NCBI RefSeq assembly: GCF_026241855.1
Contig: NZ_JAPJDC010000001.1
Location: 2,852,001-2,916,000, forward strand
Origin: Curtobacterium flaccumfaciens pv. betae
Lineage (GTDB): Bacteria > Actinomycetota > Actinomycetes > Actinomycetales > Microbacteriaceae
DNA length: 64,000 bases
Reading direction: 5' to 3'
Position numbers and translations under genes: made by a program. The notes under the pieces were generated by a model that ran no database searches, had not been told where the DNA came from, and was given only the letters and a program-made list of their open reading frames with translations. Shown in pieces: positions 1-7,868 of the stretch (within the stretch, counting starts at the first letter, position 1; the number at the start of each line of letters is the position of its first letter).

Positions 1-1
1 G

Positions 2-481
2 GCCACGACCCTGCGCGCGCACGCGGGTGAGGTCGCGTTCCCCGGCGGACGCATCGACCCCGGTGACGCGGACGCCGTCGCCGCCGCACTCCGCGAGGCA
101 CAGGAGGAAACGGGGCTCGACCCCGCCGGCGTCGAGGTGCTCGGCACACTGCCGGCCGTGCCCCTGGCGTTCTCGAACCACCTGGTCCGGCCCGTCATCG
201 GCTGGTGGCGCGACCCCTCACCGATCCGCGTCGTCGACGAGCACGAGTCGGCGGCGGTGTTCCGGGTCCCCGTGGCCGACCTGCTCGACCCGGCGAACCG
301 CGGCGTGACCGTGATCCGCCGCAGTGGTCAGGAGTGGCGCGGACCGGCGTTCACGATCGAGGCCGACGGGGACGAGCACCTGGTGTGGGGCTTCACCGCG
401 ATGCTGCTGGATGCGCTGTTCGACCGACTCGGCTGGACGGAACCGTGGGACCGGAGCCTCGAGGTGCCGCTGCCCGACTGA
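2..481 (+). CDS. NUDIX hydrolase, probable CoA pyrophosphatase (5' end missing)
   Basis: The gene enters from the left edge, so the start and N-terminus are missing; 159 residues remain. The NUDIX box is clear: AFPGGRIDPGDADA, then ALREAQEETGL, with the metal-binding Arg-Glu and Glu-Glu pairs at about residues 30-31 and 34-35 of the visible part. The FPGG..D..D spacing before the box is typical of the NudL/NUDT7 CoA pyrophosphatase branch, which cleaves CoA or its derivatives to 3',5'-ADP and phosphopantetheine. The substrate is an inference from that signature. The last 89 bp overlap the 3' end of the convergent ROK-type gene. Confidence 0.85.
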   Translation, partial: ATTLRAHAGEVAFPGGRIDPGDADAVAAALREAQEETGLDPAGVEVLGTLPAVPLAFSNHLVRPVIGWWRDPSPIRVVDEHESAAVFRVPVADLLDPANRGVTVIRRSGQEWRGPAFTIEADGDEHLVWGFTAMLLDALFDRLGWTEPWDRSLEVPLPD

Positions 482-1622
482 GCACCGGGAACGACAGCGG
501 GTCGGCCCGCACCGCGTCGACCGCGTGGGCCACGGCCCCGATGACGACGACGTCGGCCCCGAGCGACGACGCGACGAGTTCCGGCACCGGGTCGAAGTGC
601 CCCTTCGCGAGCAGGTCGCGCGCACGGTCGATGACCGCGACCGCCGGCTGGGCAATCGCGCCGGCGACCACGACGCGGTCGATGTCGAGCAGACTCGCGA
701 GCAGGATGCAGACCCGGGCCAAGCGGTCACCCAGGCGGTCGACGATGGTGCGCGCGACCGGATCACCGCTCCGCGCGGCCGCGAACACCAGGGCGGCGTC
801 GGCGGCGAGCGCGGCGTCCGCGGGGATCTGCCCGTCGGCGACGGCGTCCGCCACGAAGGTGCGGGCGACGGCGCCGATGCCGTCGGACGAGCCGACACCC
901 TCGACGAGTTCGAGCACCCGCATCTCCCCGGCTCCGCCGTGGGCACCGCGCAGCAGGACCCCGTCGACGACGAGGCCTGCGCCGAAGCGTTCGCCGGACA
1001 GCAGCGCCGCGAACGAGGCGTCACCCGAGGACGGCCGCTCGGCGAGCGCGGCGAGGTTCGCGTCGTTCTCGACGAGCACCCGCCCGCCCGGCACGGCGTC
1101 GGCGAACCCCGGGTTCATCCGGACCCAGAAGCCGCCGTCGTCGGGCGAGGCCCCGGCGGCGTCGACCGGCGCCGGGATGCCCACGACGGTGACCAGGACC
1201 CGGGTGCGGTCGACGTCGGCCGAGGCGAGGGCGGCGGCCACGGTGTCGGCGAGGACCCCGAGTCGCACGGGCACGTCGAGGCCCGATGCACCCAGCGACC
1301 CCTCGGCACGACCGAGCACCGTGCCGCGCAGGTCGGCGACGAAGGCCGTGACCCGGTGCTGGCCGGCGTCGACACCGACGACGACCCCGGCGACCGTGTC
1401 GAGCTCGTAGCGGCGGGCGGGGCGCCCCATCCGGTACTCCCCCGCGGCGCGGGCGTCGTCGAGCTCGCGGAGCCAGCCGAGCCGCACGAGTTCCTCGGCC
1501 GCCCCGAGCACGGTCGACCGGGTCAGGCCGGTGGCGTCGATCGCCTCGGTCGCGGTGAACGCCGACGAGTCGAAGGCGTACGCGAGCAGCGTCTCTGCGC
1601 TCGTTCCACGGGGTGGCGGCAT
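393..1622 (-). CDS. ROK-family transcriptional regulator
   Basis: A 409-residue protein with an N-terminal winged-helix DNA-binding segment (about residues 8-60) and a sugar-kinase-like ROK domain (about 75-385, including VGVDAGQHRVTAFVADLRG and LVENDANLAALAE). ROK regulators bind sugars or sugar phosphates and repress neighbouring sugar genes. The usual ROK zinc site (GH...CxCGxxGC) is absent: HGGAGEMRVLELVEGVGSS occupies that position, so ligand sensing may differ. The gene is divergent from the alpha-glucoside importer at 1755-6687, its likely target. The last 27 or so residues are low in complexity and lie partly antisense to the NUDIX gene. A TAGGGT box six bases before the ATG suggests a leaderless transcript. 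Confidence 0.88.
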   Translation of the reverse strand: MPPPRGTSAETLLAYAFDSSAFTATEAIDATGLTRSTVLGAAEELVRLGWLRELDDARAAGEYRMGRPARRYELDTVAGVVVGVDAGQHRVTAFVADLRGTVLGRAEGSLGASGLDVPVRLGVLADTVAAALASADVDRTRVLVTVVGIPAPVDAAGASPDDGGFWVRMNPGFADAVPGGRVLVENDANLAALAERPSSGDASFAALLSGERFGAGLVVDGVLLRGAHGGAGEMRVLELVEGVGSSDGIGAVARTFVADAVADGQIPADAALAADAALVFAAARSGDPVARTIVDRLGDRLARVCILLASLLDIDRVVVAGAIAQPAVAVIDRARDLLAKGHFDPVPELVASSLGADVVVIGAVAHAVDAVRADPLSFPVLSRAAAPRGSGPTVPSSRVGRTAHPAASR

Positions 1623-1628
1623 GTCGTG

Positions 1629-1634
1629 ACCCTA
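1629..1634 (-). promoter_or_regulatory. -10 box of the ROK regulator, probably leaderless
   Basis: On the minus strand TAGGGT is followed by six bases and then the ATG at 1622. This TANNNT-N6-start layout places transcription initiation at the start codon, and there is no Shine-Dalgarno sequence. The same layout occurs at several other genes in this window. Confidence 0.5.
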
Positions 1635-1652
1635 TCGCGCGACGAGTTCCTT

Positions 1653-1687
1653 GCGGAATTAGATTTTCTCGCTACATTTAGTTCCGC
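1653..1687. promoter_or_regulatory. Imperfect palindrome, probable ROK operator
   Basis: GCGGAATTAGA (1653-1663) and TTTAGTTCCGC (1677-1687) form an inverted repeat with two mismatches and a 13-bp centre. It lies between the divergent ROK regulator and the sugar-binding protein gene, in a locally A/T-rich segment. ROK repressors bind palindromes of this kind, so it is the likely operator for both directions. No binding data can be seen from sequence. Confidence 0.55.
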
Positions 1688-1754
1688 GGGCAGCATCGGA
1701 GCCGCTCGCGGGACGGAACGGCAGGGACGCCGGGTCCGGACGGACGGAGACGAC

Positions 1755-3053
1755 GTGCAAGCACACGCCACCGCCAGGAGCGCAGCATCGGTCAGCCGAC
1801 GCGGGTTCCTGCTGGGAGCGGGCGGCATCGGAGCGGGCCTCGCGCTCGCCGGATGCGCCCCGATCGGGTCCTCGAGCGCCAAGCCGGAGACCATCACGTT
1901 CTACGTGTCGAAGCCCGAGGTCATCGGCTACTTCGACGCCGTCATCGCGCAGTTCCACCAGAGCCAGTCGAAGGTCCGGGTCGTGCGCGACTCGACCTCG
2001 AGCATGTCCGCGAACTTCGTGCGGAACCGGCCGCCGGACCTCGGCTGCTGGAACTACAACTTCTCGGTCGTGCCGTTCGTCGAGCACGGCGCGCTGACCG
2101 ACCTGTCCGACCTGCCGCAGGCCGACACCATCAACCCCGACCTGTGGCCGCTCATGGAGCAGACCGCCGACTACCCCGGCCGGAAGAGCGCTCTGCCGTA
2201 CTCGGTGACGGCGGCGTCGGTGATCTACAACAAGGCCCTCTTCGCGCAGCAGGGGCTCGAGGTCCCGACGACGTGGAGCGAGTTCGCCGACGTGTGCGAA
2301 CGCCTGACCAAGGCCGGCATCGCGCCGATCTACGGCACGTTCAAGGACAACTGGACGATCGCCCAGGGCATGTTCGACTACTCGATCGGCGGCATGATCG
2401 ACACCCCGGCGACCTTCGAGGCACTCCGCCGCGAGGGCACGAACGTCGGCAAGGGATCCGCCGTCTCGTTCGAGCGCGACCTGCGGAAGCCGATGGAGCG
2501 CATGGTGCAGCTCCGCGCCTGGCACCAGGACGGCGCTGCGAGCCGCGGGTACGGCGACGGCAACCTCGCCTTCGCCCAGGGCAAGGCGGGCATGTACCTG
2601 CAGGGACCGTGGGCCCTCGGCGAGATCGCCAAGACCACGAAGGACATGGACCTCGGCACGTTCCCGCTGCCCGTCACCGACGACCCGGCCGACCGCAAGG
2701 TCCGCGTGAACGTCGACCTGGCGCTCTGGATCCCGGAGGCGTCCCGCAAGCAGGAGGCCGCCCGCGAGTTCCTGTCGTTCCTGATGTCCAAGCGGGTCAA
2801 CGACGAGTACAACGCGGACAACAACGGCTTCGGGGTCCGCAAGGACGCTCCACCGGCGTCGAACCCCGCCCTCCGCGGCATGCAGTCGTACTACGACGAC
2901 GCAGCCTTCTACCTCGGCGCCTCGCAGCTCATCCCCGCCGAGATCCCGGTCGCGAACTACGCGCAGTCGATCGCCTTCGGCGGCGACCCGCAGCGCCAGC
3001 TCCGCACCCTCGACGCCGACTGGGCGCGTCTCGCGCTCCGCACGGCCGCGTAA
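1755..3053 (+). CDS. Sugar ABC transporter substrate-binding lipoprotein (CUT1)
   Basis: The chosen GTG start has GGAG five bases upstream and gives 432 residues. The N-terminus has a twin-arginine-like SRRGFLLG, a hydrophobic stretch and a lipobox LALAGC, so the protein should be exported and lipid-anchored. The rest fits the extracellular solute-binding family 1 (maltose/alpha-glucoside type), with ITFYVSKPEVIGYFDAVIA near the start and the characteristic FAQGKAGMYLQGPWALGEI ligand-cleft segment. It opens an operon of SBP, two permeases and a GH13 alpha-glucosidase, so the ligand is probably an alpha-glucoside such as maltose, sucrose or trehalose. Confidence 0.88.
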   Translation: MQAHATARSAASVSRRGFLLGAGGIGAGLALAGCAPIGSSSAKPETITFYVSKPEVIGYFDAVIAQFHQSQSKVRVVRDSTSSMSANFVRNRPPDLGCWNYNFSVVPFVEHGALTDLSDLPQADTINPDLWPLMEQTADYPGRKSALPYSVTAASVIYNKALFAQQGLEVPTTWSEFADVCERLTKAGIAPIYGTFKDNWTIAQGMFDYSIGGMIDTPATFEALRREGTNVGKGSAVSFERDLRKPMERMVQLRAWHQDGAASRGYGDGNLAFAQGKAGMYLQGPWALGEIAKTTKDMDLGTFPLPVTDDPADRKVRVNVDLALWIPEASRKQEAAREFLSFLMSKRVNDEYNADNNGFGVRKDAPPASNPALRGMQSYYDDAAFYLGASQLIPAEIPVANYAQSIAFGGDPQRQLRTLDADWARLALRTAA

Positions 3054-3065
3054 GGAGACGTCCGA

Positions 3066-4022
3066 ATGGCAACCACGACCACCGAATCCATCACGACGGC
3101 GGACCGCCGCCGCCGTGGCGGAGCCGCCACGGGCCTCCAGGCCGGACGACGGGACGGACGACGCAAGCCCCGCGTCGACCCGCTCTTCCTGGCGTTCCTG
3201 CTGCCCACCCTGGTGCTCTTCACGCTCGCCATCACGCTGCCGGCCGTGATGGGCATCGTGCTGAGCTTCACGAACTCCGTCGGCTTCGGCGAGTTCCGCT
3301 TCACCGGGCTCACCAACTACATCGCGGTGTTCTCCGACCCCGCGATCCTGCAGGCGTACCTGTTCACGCTCGGGTTCTCGCTCGTCACCGTGATCGTCGT
3401 GAACGCGATCGCGTTCCTGCTCGCCATCGCGCTGACGTCGAAGATCCGCGGCAAGATCGCGCTGCGTGCGGTGTTCGTGCTGCCGATGGTGATCTCGGGG
3501 ATCGTCATCGCCTACGTGTTCTCGTTCCTGTTCGCGAACAGCCTGCCGGCCTTCGCCACCGCGATCGGGTTCGGGCCGCTCGAGCAGAGCATCCTGGCGA
3601 ACCCCGACCTGGCCTGGCTGGCGATCGTGGTCGTCACCGCCTGGCAGGCGATCCCGTCGACGCTCCTCATCTACATCGCCGGCGTCCTCTCGATCCCCGG
3701 CGAGGTGTACGAGGCAGCCGCCCTCGACGGTGCCAGCGCCTGGCGGCAGCTCGTCTCGATCACCGCACCGCTGACCGCGGGCTACATCCTGATCAACCTG
3801 GTCATCGGGTTCAAGAACTTCCTGAACTCGTACGACATCATCGTCGGCCTGACCGACGGCGGCCCCGGCACCTCGACCACCAGTGTCGCGATGTCGATCT
3901 TCAAGGGCTTCAACGGCGGCGACTACGCCTACCAGATGGCGAACGCCACGATATTCTTCGTCATCGCGGTCGTCATCGCCGTGATCCAGCTGCGGGCGAC
4001 CCGCGGGAAGGCAGCGCTCTGA
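3066..4022 (+). CDS. Sugar ABC transporter permease (MalF type)
   Basis: A 318-residue inner-membrane permease with about six membrane helices. The EAA loop is visible as YEAAALDGASAWRQLVSITAPL, the site that contacts the ATPase. AAGGAG lies upstream of the ATG. It pairs with the next permease to form the membrane channel for the sugar bound by the upstream lipoprotein. The first 40 residues are an Arg/Gly-rich cytoplasmic tail that carries the 13-base string CGGGCCTCCAGGC also seen in other genes here (see findings). Confidence 0.9.
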   Translation: MATTTTESITTADRRRRGGAATGLQAGRRDGRRKPRVDPLFLAFLLPTLVLFTLAITLPAVMGIVLSFTNSVGFGEFRFTGLTNYIAVFSDPAILQAYLFTLGFSLVTVIVVNAIAFLLAIALTSKIRGKIALRAVFVLPMVISGIVIAYVFSFLFANSLPAFATAIGFGPLEQSILANPDLAWLAIVVVTAWQAIPSTLLIYIAGVLSIPGEVYEAAALDGASAWRQLVSITAPLTAGYILINLVIGFKNFLNSYDIIVGLTDGGPGTSTTSVAMSIFKGFNGGDYAYQMANATIFFVIAVVIAVIQLRATRGKAAL

Positions 4023-4936
4023 TGTCCCTGCAAGCACCCCTGCGACCGGGGACCACCGCGACCGGCAGCATCCGTTCCGTCGACGCCGATCGCTCCTCCG
4101 GCTCGGGCAAGGCCGGCCGCGGTCGTTCGAACTGGCCCGTCACCGTCGTCCTCGTGCTCTGCGCGCTGTCGGTGCTCGTGCCGCTGTACGTCACCCTGAC
4201 GATGGCGTTCAAGACCACCGGGCAGGCCGTCGACGGCAACGCGTTCTCGCTGCCGGCACCGTTCAGCGTCGACGGCTTCGTGCAGGCGTGGCAGCTGACC
4301 GACTTCCCGCGGGCCTTCGCGGTCTCGGTGTTCGTCGCCGCGATCACCGTCGTCGGCACGATCCTGCTCGCCTCGTTCACGGCCTACGCGATCGCCCGGA
4401 ACTGGGACCGGCGACTGTTCCGCTGGTCGTTCTTCTACCTGCTCGCGGCGATGTTCCTGCCGTTCCCGGTGCTCGCACTGTCGCAGGTGAAGCTCACCGG
4501 GCTCGCGCACCTGGACAACCCGCTCGGCGTCGCGATCCTGCACGTCATGTTCCAGCTCTCCTTCAGCGTGCTGCTCTTCACGGCCTTCCTGCGGTCGATC
4601 CCGGCGGAGCTGGAGGAGAGTGCACGCATCGACGGTGCGAGCACGGGGCAGGTGTTCTGGCGACTCGTGTTCCCGCTGCTGGCACCGATGAGCGCCACCG
4701 TCGGCATCTTCGCGTTCCTCGCGTCCTGGAACGACTTCGTGATGCCGTCGCTGATCACCTCCGACCCGGCGCTGCAGACCCTGCCGGTGCTGCAGCAGAT
4801 GTTCCAGACCCAGTTCAGCAACAACTACAACGTGTCGTTCGCCTCGTACCTGATGGCGATGGCCCCCGCGATCATCGTCTACCTCGTCACCCAGCGGTGG
4901 GTGATGGCCGGCGTGACCCAGGGCGCCATCAAGTGA
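4022..4936 (+). CDS. Sugar ABC transporter permease (MalG type)
   Basis: A 304-residue permease whose ATG overlaps the stop of the previous gene (TGATG), indicating translational coupling. Six membrane helices follow a 40-residue charged N-terminal tail. The EAA loop reads ELEESARIDGASTGQVFWRL. The C-terminal VMAGVTQGAIK is typical of MalG-like CUT1 permeases. No ATPase gene follows, so the pair presumably uses a shared MsiK-like ATPase encoded elsewhere. Confidence 0.9.
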   Translation: MSLQAPLRPGTTATGSIRSVDADRSSGSGKAGRGRSNWPVTVVLVLCALSVLVPLYVTLTMAFKTTGQAVDGNAFSLPAPFSVDGFVQAWQLTDFPRAFAVSVFVAAITVVGTILLASFTAYAIARNWDRRLFRWSFFYLLAAMFLPFPVLALSQVKLTGLAHLDNPLGVAILHVMFQLSFSVLLFTAFLRSIPAELEESARIDGASTGQVFWRLVFPLLAPMSATVGIFAFLASWNDFVMPSLITSDPALQTLPVLQQMFQTQFSNNYNVSFASYLMAMAPAIIVYLVTQRWVMAGVTQGAIK

Positions 4937-5028
4937 CCGACACCGCCGGTGCGGGGCCGACCGCGATCGCCGGTGCGGACCCGACCGACACACACCCCTC
5001 GAACCCCTCGACCCACGAAAGGCCCGAC

Positions 5029-6687
5029 GTGACCGACACCCTCGCCCAGCCCGCCACGACCTCGCACGACGAGACCTGGTGGCGCCAGGCCAGCGTCTAC
5101 CAGATCTACCCCCGCTCGTTCGCCGACGCGAACGGCGACGGCATCGGCGACCTGCCCGGCATCACCGAGCGGGTGCCGTACCTGGCCTCGCTCGGCATCG
5201 AGGCCGTCTGGCTCAGCCCCTTCTACCCGTCCGCCCTGGCCGACGGCGGCTACGACGTCGACGACTACCGCGACGTCGACCCGCGCCTCGGCACCCTCGA
5301 CGACTTCGACCGGATGGTCGAGGCACTGCACGCCGCCGGCATCCGGGTGATCGTCGACGTCGTCCCGAACCACACGAGCGACCGACACGACTGGTTCCGC
5401 GAGGCCCTCGCAGCACCCAAGGGCTCCCCCGCCCGCGACCGCTACGTGTTCCGCGACGGCAGCGGACCGTCCGGCGAGGACGCCCCCGCCGACTGGATCT
5501 CGATCTTCGGCGGGCCGGCCTGGACCGCCGTCGGCGACGGCCAGTGGTACCTGCACAGCTTCGCGAAGGAGCAGCCCGACCTGAACTGGGCGAACCGCGA
5601 GGTCCGCGACGACTTCCTGCACACCCTGCGCTTCTGGTCCGACCGCGGCGTCGACGGGTTCCGCATCGACGTGGCCCACGGCCTGGCGAAGGACCTGGGC
5701 GAGACCCTGCCCACCTGGGCCGAGCTCGCCGAGATGCCGAAGGACGGCACGCACCCGCTCTGGGACCGCGACGACGTGCACGAGATCTACGCCGAGTGGC
5801 GGACGGTCTTCAACGAGTACACGCCGGCGCGCACCGCGGTCGCCGAGGCCTGGGTCCCCGCCCACCGCCGTGCCCGCTACGCCAGCGCCGAGGGACTCGG
5901 TCAGGCGTTCAACTTCGACCTGCTCGAGGCCGACTTCGACGCCGGACAGTTCCGCACGATCATCGAGTTCAACCTCGGGCTCGCCGAGCAGTCCGGCTCG
6001 TCGACCACGTGGGTGTTCTCGAACCACGACGTCGTCCGGCACGCCACCCGCTACGCCCTGCCGCCCCGCGCCGGTGGCACCGACAAGCAGGGCAGCGCGT
6101 GGCTGCTCGCCGGCGGCTCGCAGGACGCGCTCGACCGGTCGCTCGGCCTGCGCCGCGCACAGGCCGCCACGCTGCTCGAGCTCGCCCTGCCCGGCTCGGC
6201 CTACCTGTACCAGGGCGAGGAGCTCGGCCTGCACGAGGTCGGTGACATCCCGGACGCCGACCGCCAGGACCCGGCGTTCTTCCGCAACCCGGGCGTCGAC
6301 GTCGGTCGTGACGGCTGCCGCGTGCCGATCCCGTGGACGCGCACCGGCTCGTCGTTCGGCTTCGGTCCGGACGGTTCGCACCTGCCGCAGCCGGCGTGGT
6401 TCGCGGACTCCAGCGTCGAGGCCGAGGACGCCGACCCCGACTCCACCCTGAACCTGTACCGGAAGGCGCTCGGCCTGCGAGGCCAGCTGCAGTCCGAGGA
6501 ACAGCTCGAGTGGATCGAGACCGGCCGCGACGACGTGCTCGCGTTCCGTCGGCCGAACGGGTGGACCAGCGTAACGGTCTTCGGCGACGAGCCCTTCGCG
6601 CTGCCGGCCGGCGAGCTGCTGCTCGCCTCGGCCCCCGTGGTCGACGGCGCCCTGTCGGGCGTGGGGACGGCCTGGTTGCGTTCCTGA
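5029..6687 (+). CDS. GH13 alpha-glucosidase
   Basis: A 552-residue enzyme of the oligo-1,6-/alpha-glucosidase branch of GH13, acting in the cytoplasm on imported alpha-glucosides. It has the (beta/alpha)8 start WWRQASVYQIYPRSFADANG and the catalytic set: nucleophile Asp214 in GFRIDVAH, acid/base Glu273 in AVAEAW and Asp334 in FSNHDVVRH. The GTG at 5029 is chosen because GAAAGG precedes it by a good distance. An in-frame GTG at 4933 overlaps the permease stop and would add 32 Pro/Thr-rich residues; both candidate starts begin with the same codons GTGACCGACACC. The gene ends the alpha-glucoside operon. Confidence 0.9.
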   Translation: MTDTLAQPATTSHDETWWRQASVYQIYPRSFADANGDGIGDLPGITERVPYLASLGIEAVWLSPFYPSALADGGYDVDDYRDVDPRLGTLDDFDRMVEALHAAGIRVIVDVVPNHTSDRHDWFREALAAPKGSPARDRYVFRDGSGPSGEDAPADWISIFGGPAWTAVGDGQWYLHSFAKEQPDLNWANREVRDDFLHTLRFWSDRGVDGFRIDVAHGLAKDLGETLPTWAELAEMPKDGTHPLWDRDDVHEIYAEWRTVFNEYTPARTAVAEAWVPAHRRARYASAEGLGQAFNFDLLEADFDAGQFRTIIEFNLGLAEQSGSSTTWVFSNHDVVRHATRYALPPRAGGTDKQGSAWLLAGGSQDALDRSLGLRRAQAATLLELALPGSAYLYQGEELGLHEVGDIPDADRQDPAFFRNPGVDVGRDGCRVPIPWTRTGSSFGFGPDGSHLPQPAWFADSSVEAEDADPDSTLNLYRKALGLRGQLQSEEQLEWIETGRDDVLAFRRPNGWTSVTVFGDEPFALPAGELLLASAPVVDGALSGVGTAWLRS

Positions 6688-6718
6688 CGCGACGCTCGCG
6701 CCCTGGGCGCGACCGGAT

Positions 6719-6766
6719 GACGGACTGGAGGCGCGGTGCCAGCTGGCACCGCGCCTCCAGTCCGTC
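6719..6766. terminator. 48-bp perfect palindrome, operon terminator and repeat element
   Basis: The left arm GACGGACTGGAGGCGCGGTG plus CCAG is followed at once by its exact reverse complement, giving 24-bp arms without a loop. It lies 32 bp after the alpha-glucosidase stop and has no clear T-run. Close relatives stand after other operons at 38839-38884 and 59765-59810, and a weaker one lies at 54393-54437, so it is a repeat family as well as a likely terminator. Confidence 0.75.
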
Positions 6767-6770
6767 GCCC

Positions 6771-6800
6771 CCCGCGTCTGCCCGCGTCTGCCCGCGTCTG
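6771..6800. repeat. Three tandem copies of a decamer
   Basis: CCCGCGTCTG occurs three times head to tail, followed by a partial CCCG, in the non-coding gap before the ABC exporter genes. No function is apparent. Confidence 0.8.
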
Positions 6801-6820
6801 CCCGGCCTACCCGGCGGAAA

Positions 6821-6878
6821 CCGGCGTACCTGCCGGAACCGGGCGTACCGGGTCGGAAGTTCTGACCAGGTACGCCCG
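6821..6878. repeat. GGGCGTACC-family inverted repeat
   Basis: Two units containing GGCGTACC (6821-6860) are followed by GGAAGTTCTG and an inverted unit CCAGGTACGCCCG ending at 6878. The same GTACC/GAAGTT/GTACGCCCG design forms a hairpin at 47711-47755 and the large array at 59848-60397. It lies between the alpha-glucosidase and the exporter genes and may also act in termination. Confidence 0.7.
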
Positions 6879-6920
6879 TTCCCGCATCCCATCGCGGCCG
6901 TTCTGGGAAGGAAGTCCCGG

Positions 6921-6926
6921 TAAGGT
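6921..6926 (+). promoter_or_regulatory. -10 box of the ABC exporter operon, probably leaderless
   Basis: TAAGGT is followed by CACCGC and then directly by the ATG at 6933. The six-base spacing places the transcription start at the ATG, and no Shine-Dalgarno sequence is present. Confidence 0.5.
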
Positions 6927-6932
6927 CACCGC

Positions 6933-7868
6933 ATGAGCGGGGCGAGCATCAGCGTGCAGGACTTCGTGATGCGGTTCGGCGACCGCAACGTGGTCGACGG
7001 GCTGTCGTTCGACGTCGCCCCCGGTGAGACGTTCGGGCTGCTCGGCAGCAACGGCTCCGGCAAGACCACGACGATCCGGGCCCTGCTCGGCATCACCACC
7101 CCGACGGCGGGCACGCTGACGATCGACGGCCGCCCCTACCGACCGGCCACCGGCGGCATCGGCTACCTGCCCGAGGAGCGCGGGCTGTACCGCAAGGAGT
7201 CCGTCATCGACGTGATGACCTACTTCGGGCGCCTGCGCGGGCTCCGCGGAGCCGAGGCGACCGCGTGGAGCATGGACTACCTGGCCCGGGTGGGGCTCGC
7301 CGACCGCGCGAAGCTGCGCGTCGACAAGCTGTCCGGCGGGCAGCAGCAGAAGGTGCAGCTCGGCATCACGATCATGGACCGGCCGCGGCTGCTCATCCTC
7401 GACGAGCCGACCAAGGGACTCGACCCGGTGAACCGGCGGCTCCTGCTCGACCTGGTCGACGAACGGAAGGCCGACGGCGCGACCGTGGTCCTCGTGACGC
7501 ACCACATGGACGAGGTCGAGCGGCTCTGCGACCGCATCCTGCTCCTCAAGGACGGGCGGGCCGCCGCGTACGGGTCCGTGCCCGACGTGCAGGACGCCTT
7601 CGGTGGCGCCGTCGCCCGCGTGGGGCTCGACGGCCCCGTACCGAAGTCGTCGCTGTACCGGCTCGCCCGCCACGAGGGGCACGTCGCCTACCTGGTCCCG
7701 ACCCAGGCCGCCGCTCCGGACGGTGCGGACGTCCTGGCAGAACTGGTCGCGGCCGGGGTGCACGTCACCGCGTTCGAGATGCGCCGGATCCCGCTCGACG
7801 AGATCTTCGTGCAGGTCTACGGGCACGACGCCCTCGCCGCTGCGTCGTCGGACGGGGCAGCGGCATGA
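6933..7868 (+). CDS. ABC exporter ATP-binding protein (NatA-like)
   Basis: A 311-residue ABC ATPase with Walker A GSNGSGKTTT, signature LSGGQQQK, Walker [14 protein letters not shown] and the switch His in VTHHMDEV. A C-terminal extension of about 85 residues after the nucleotide-binding domain is typical of the drug or sodium exporter (NatA/CcmA) branch. It overlaps the next gene by 4 bp (ATGA), which encodes the matching membrane subunit. The exported substrate cannot be told from sequence. Confidence 0.9.
   Translation: MSGASISVQDFVMRFGDRNVVDGLSFDVAPGETFGLLGSNGSGKTTTIRALLGITTPTAGTLTIDGRPYRPATGGIGYLPEERGLYRKESVIDVMTYFGRLRGLRGAEATAWSMDYLARVGLADRAKLRVDKLSGGQQQKVQLGITIMDRPRLLILDEPTKGLDPVNRRLLLDLVDERKADGATVVLVTHHMDEVERLCDRILLLKDGRAAAYGSVPDVQDAFGGAVARVGLDGPVPKSSLYRLARHEGHVAYLVPTQAAAPDGADVLAELVAAGVHVTAFEMRRIPLDEIFVQVYGHDALAAASSDGAAA

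Noticed and set aside
1659..4037. A 792-codon open frame on the minus strand
   Set aside because: It lies antisense to the sugar-binding protein and permease genes, shows no family motif and has shadow-like composition.
4933..5028. Upstream GTG start for the alpha-glucosidase
   Set aside because: It would overlap the permease stop neatly, but the added residues are Pro/Thr-rich and non-conserved in style, and the GTG at 5029 has the better ribosome site.
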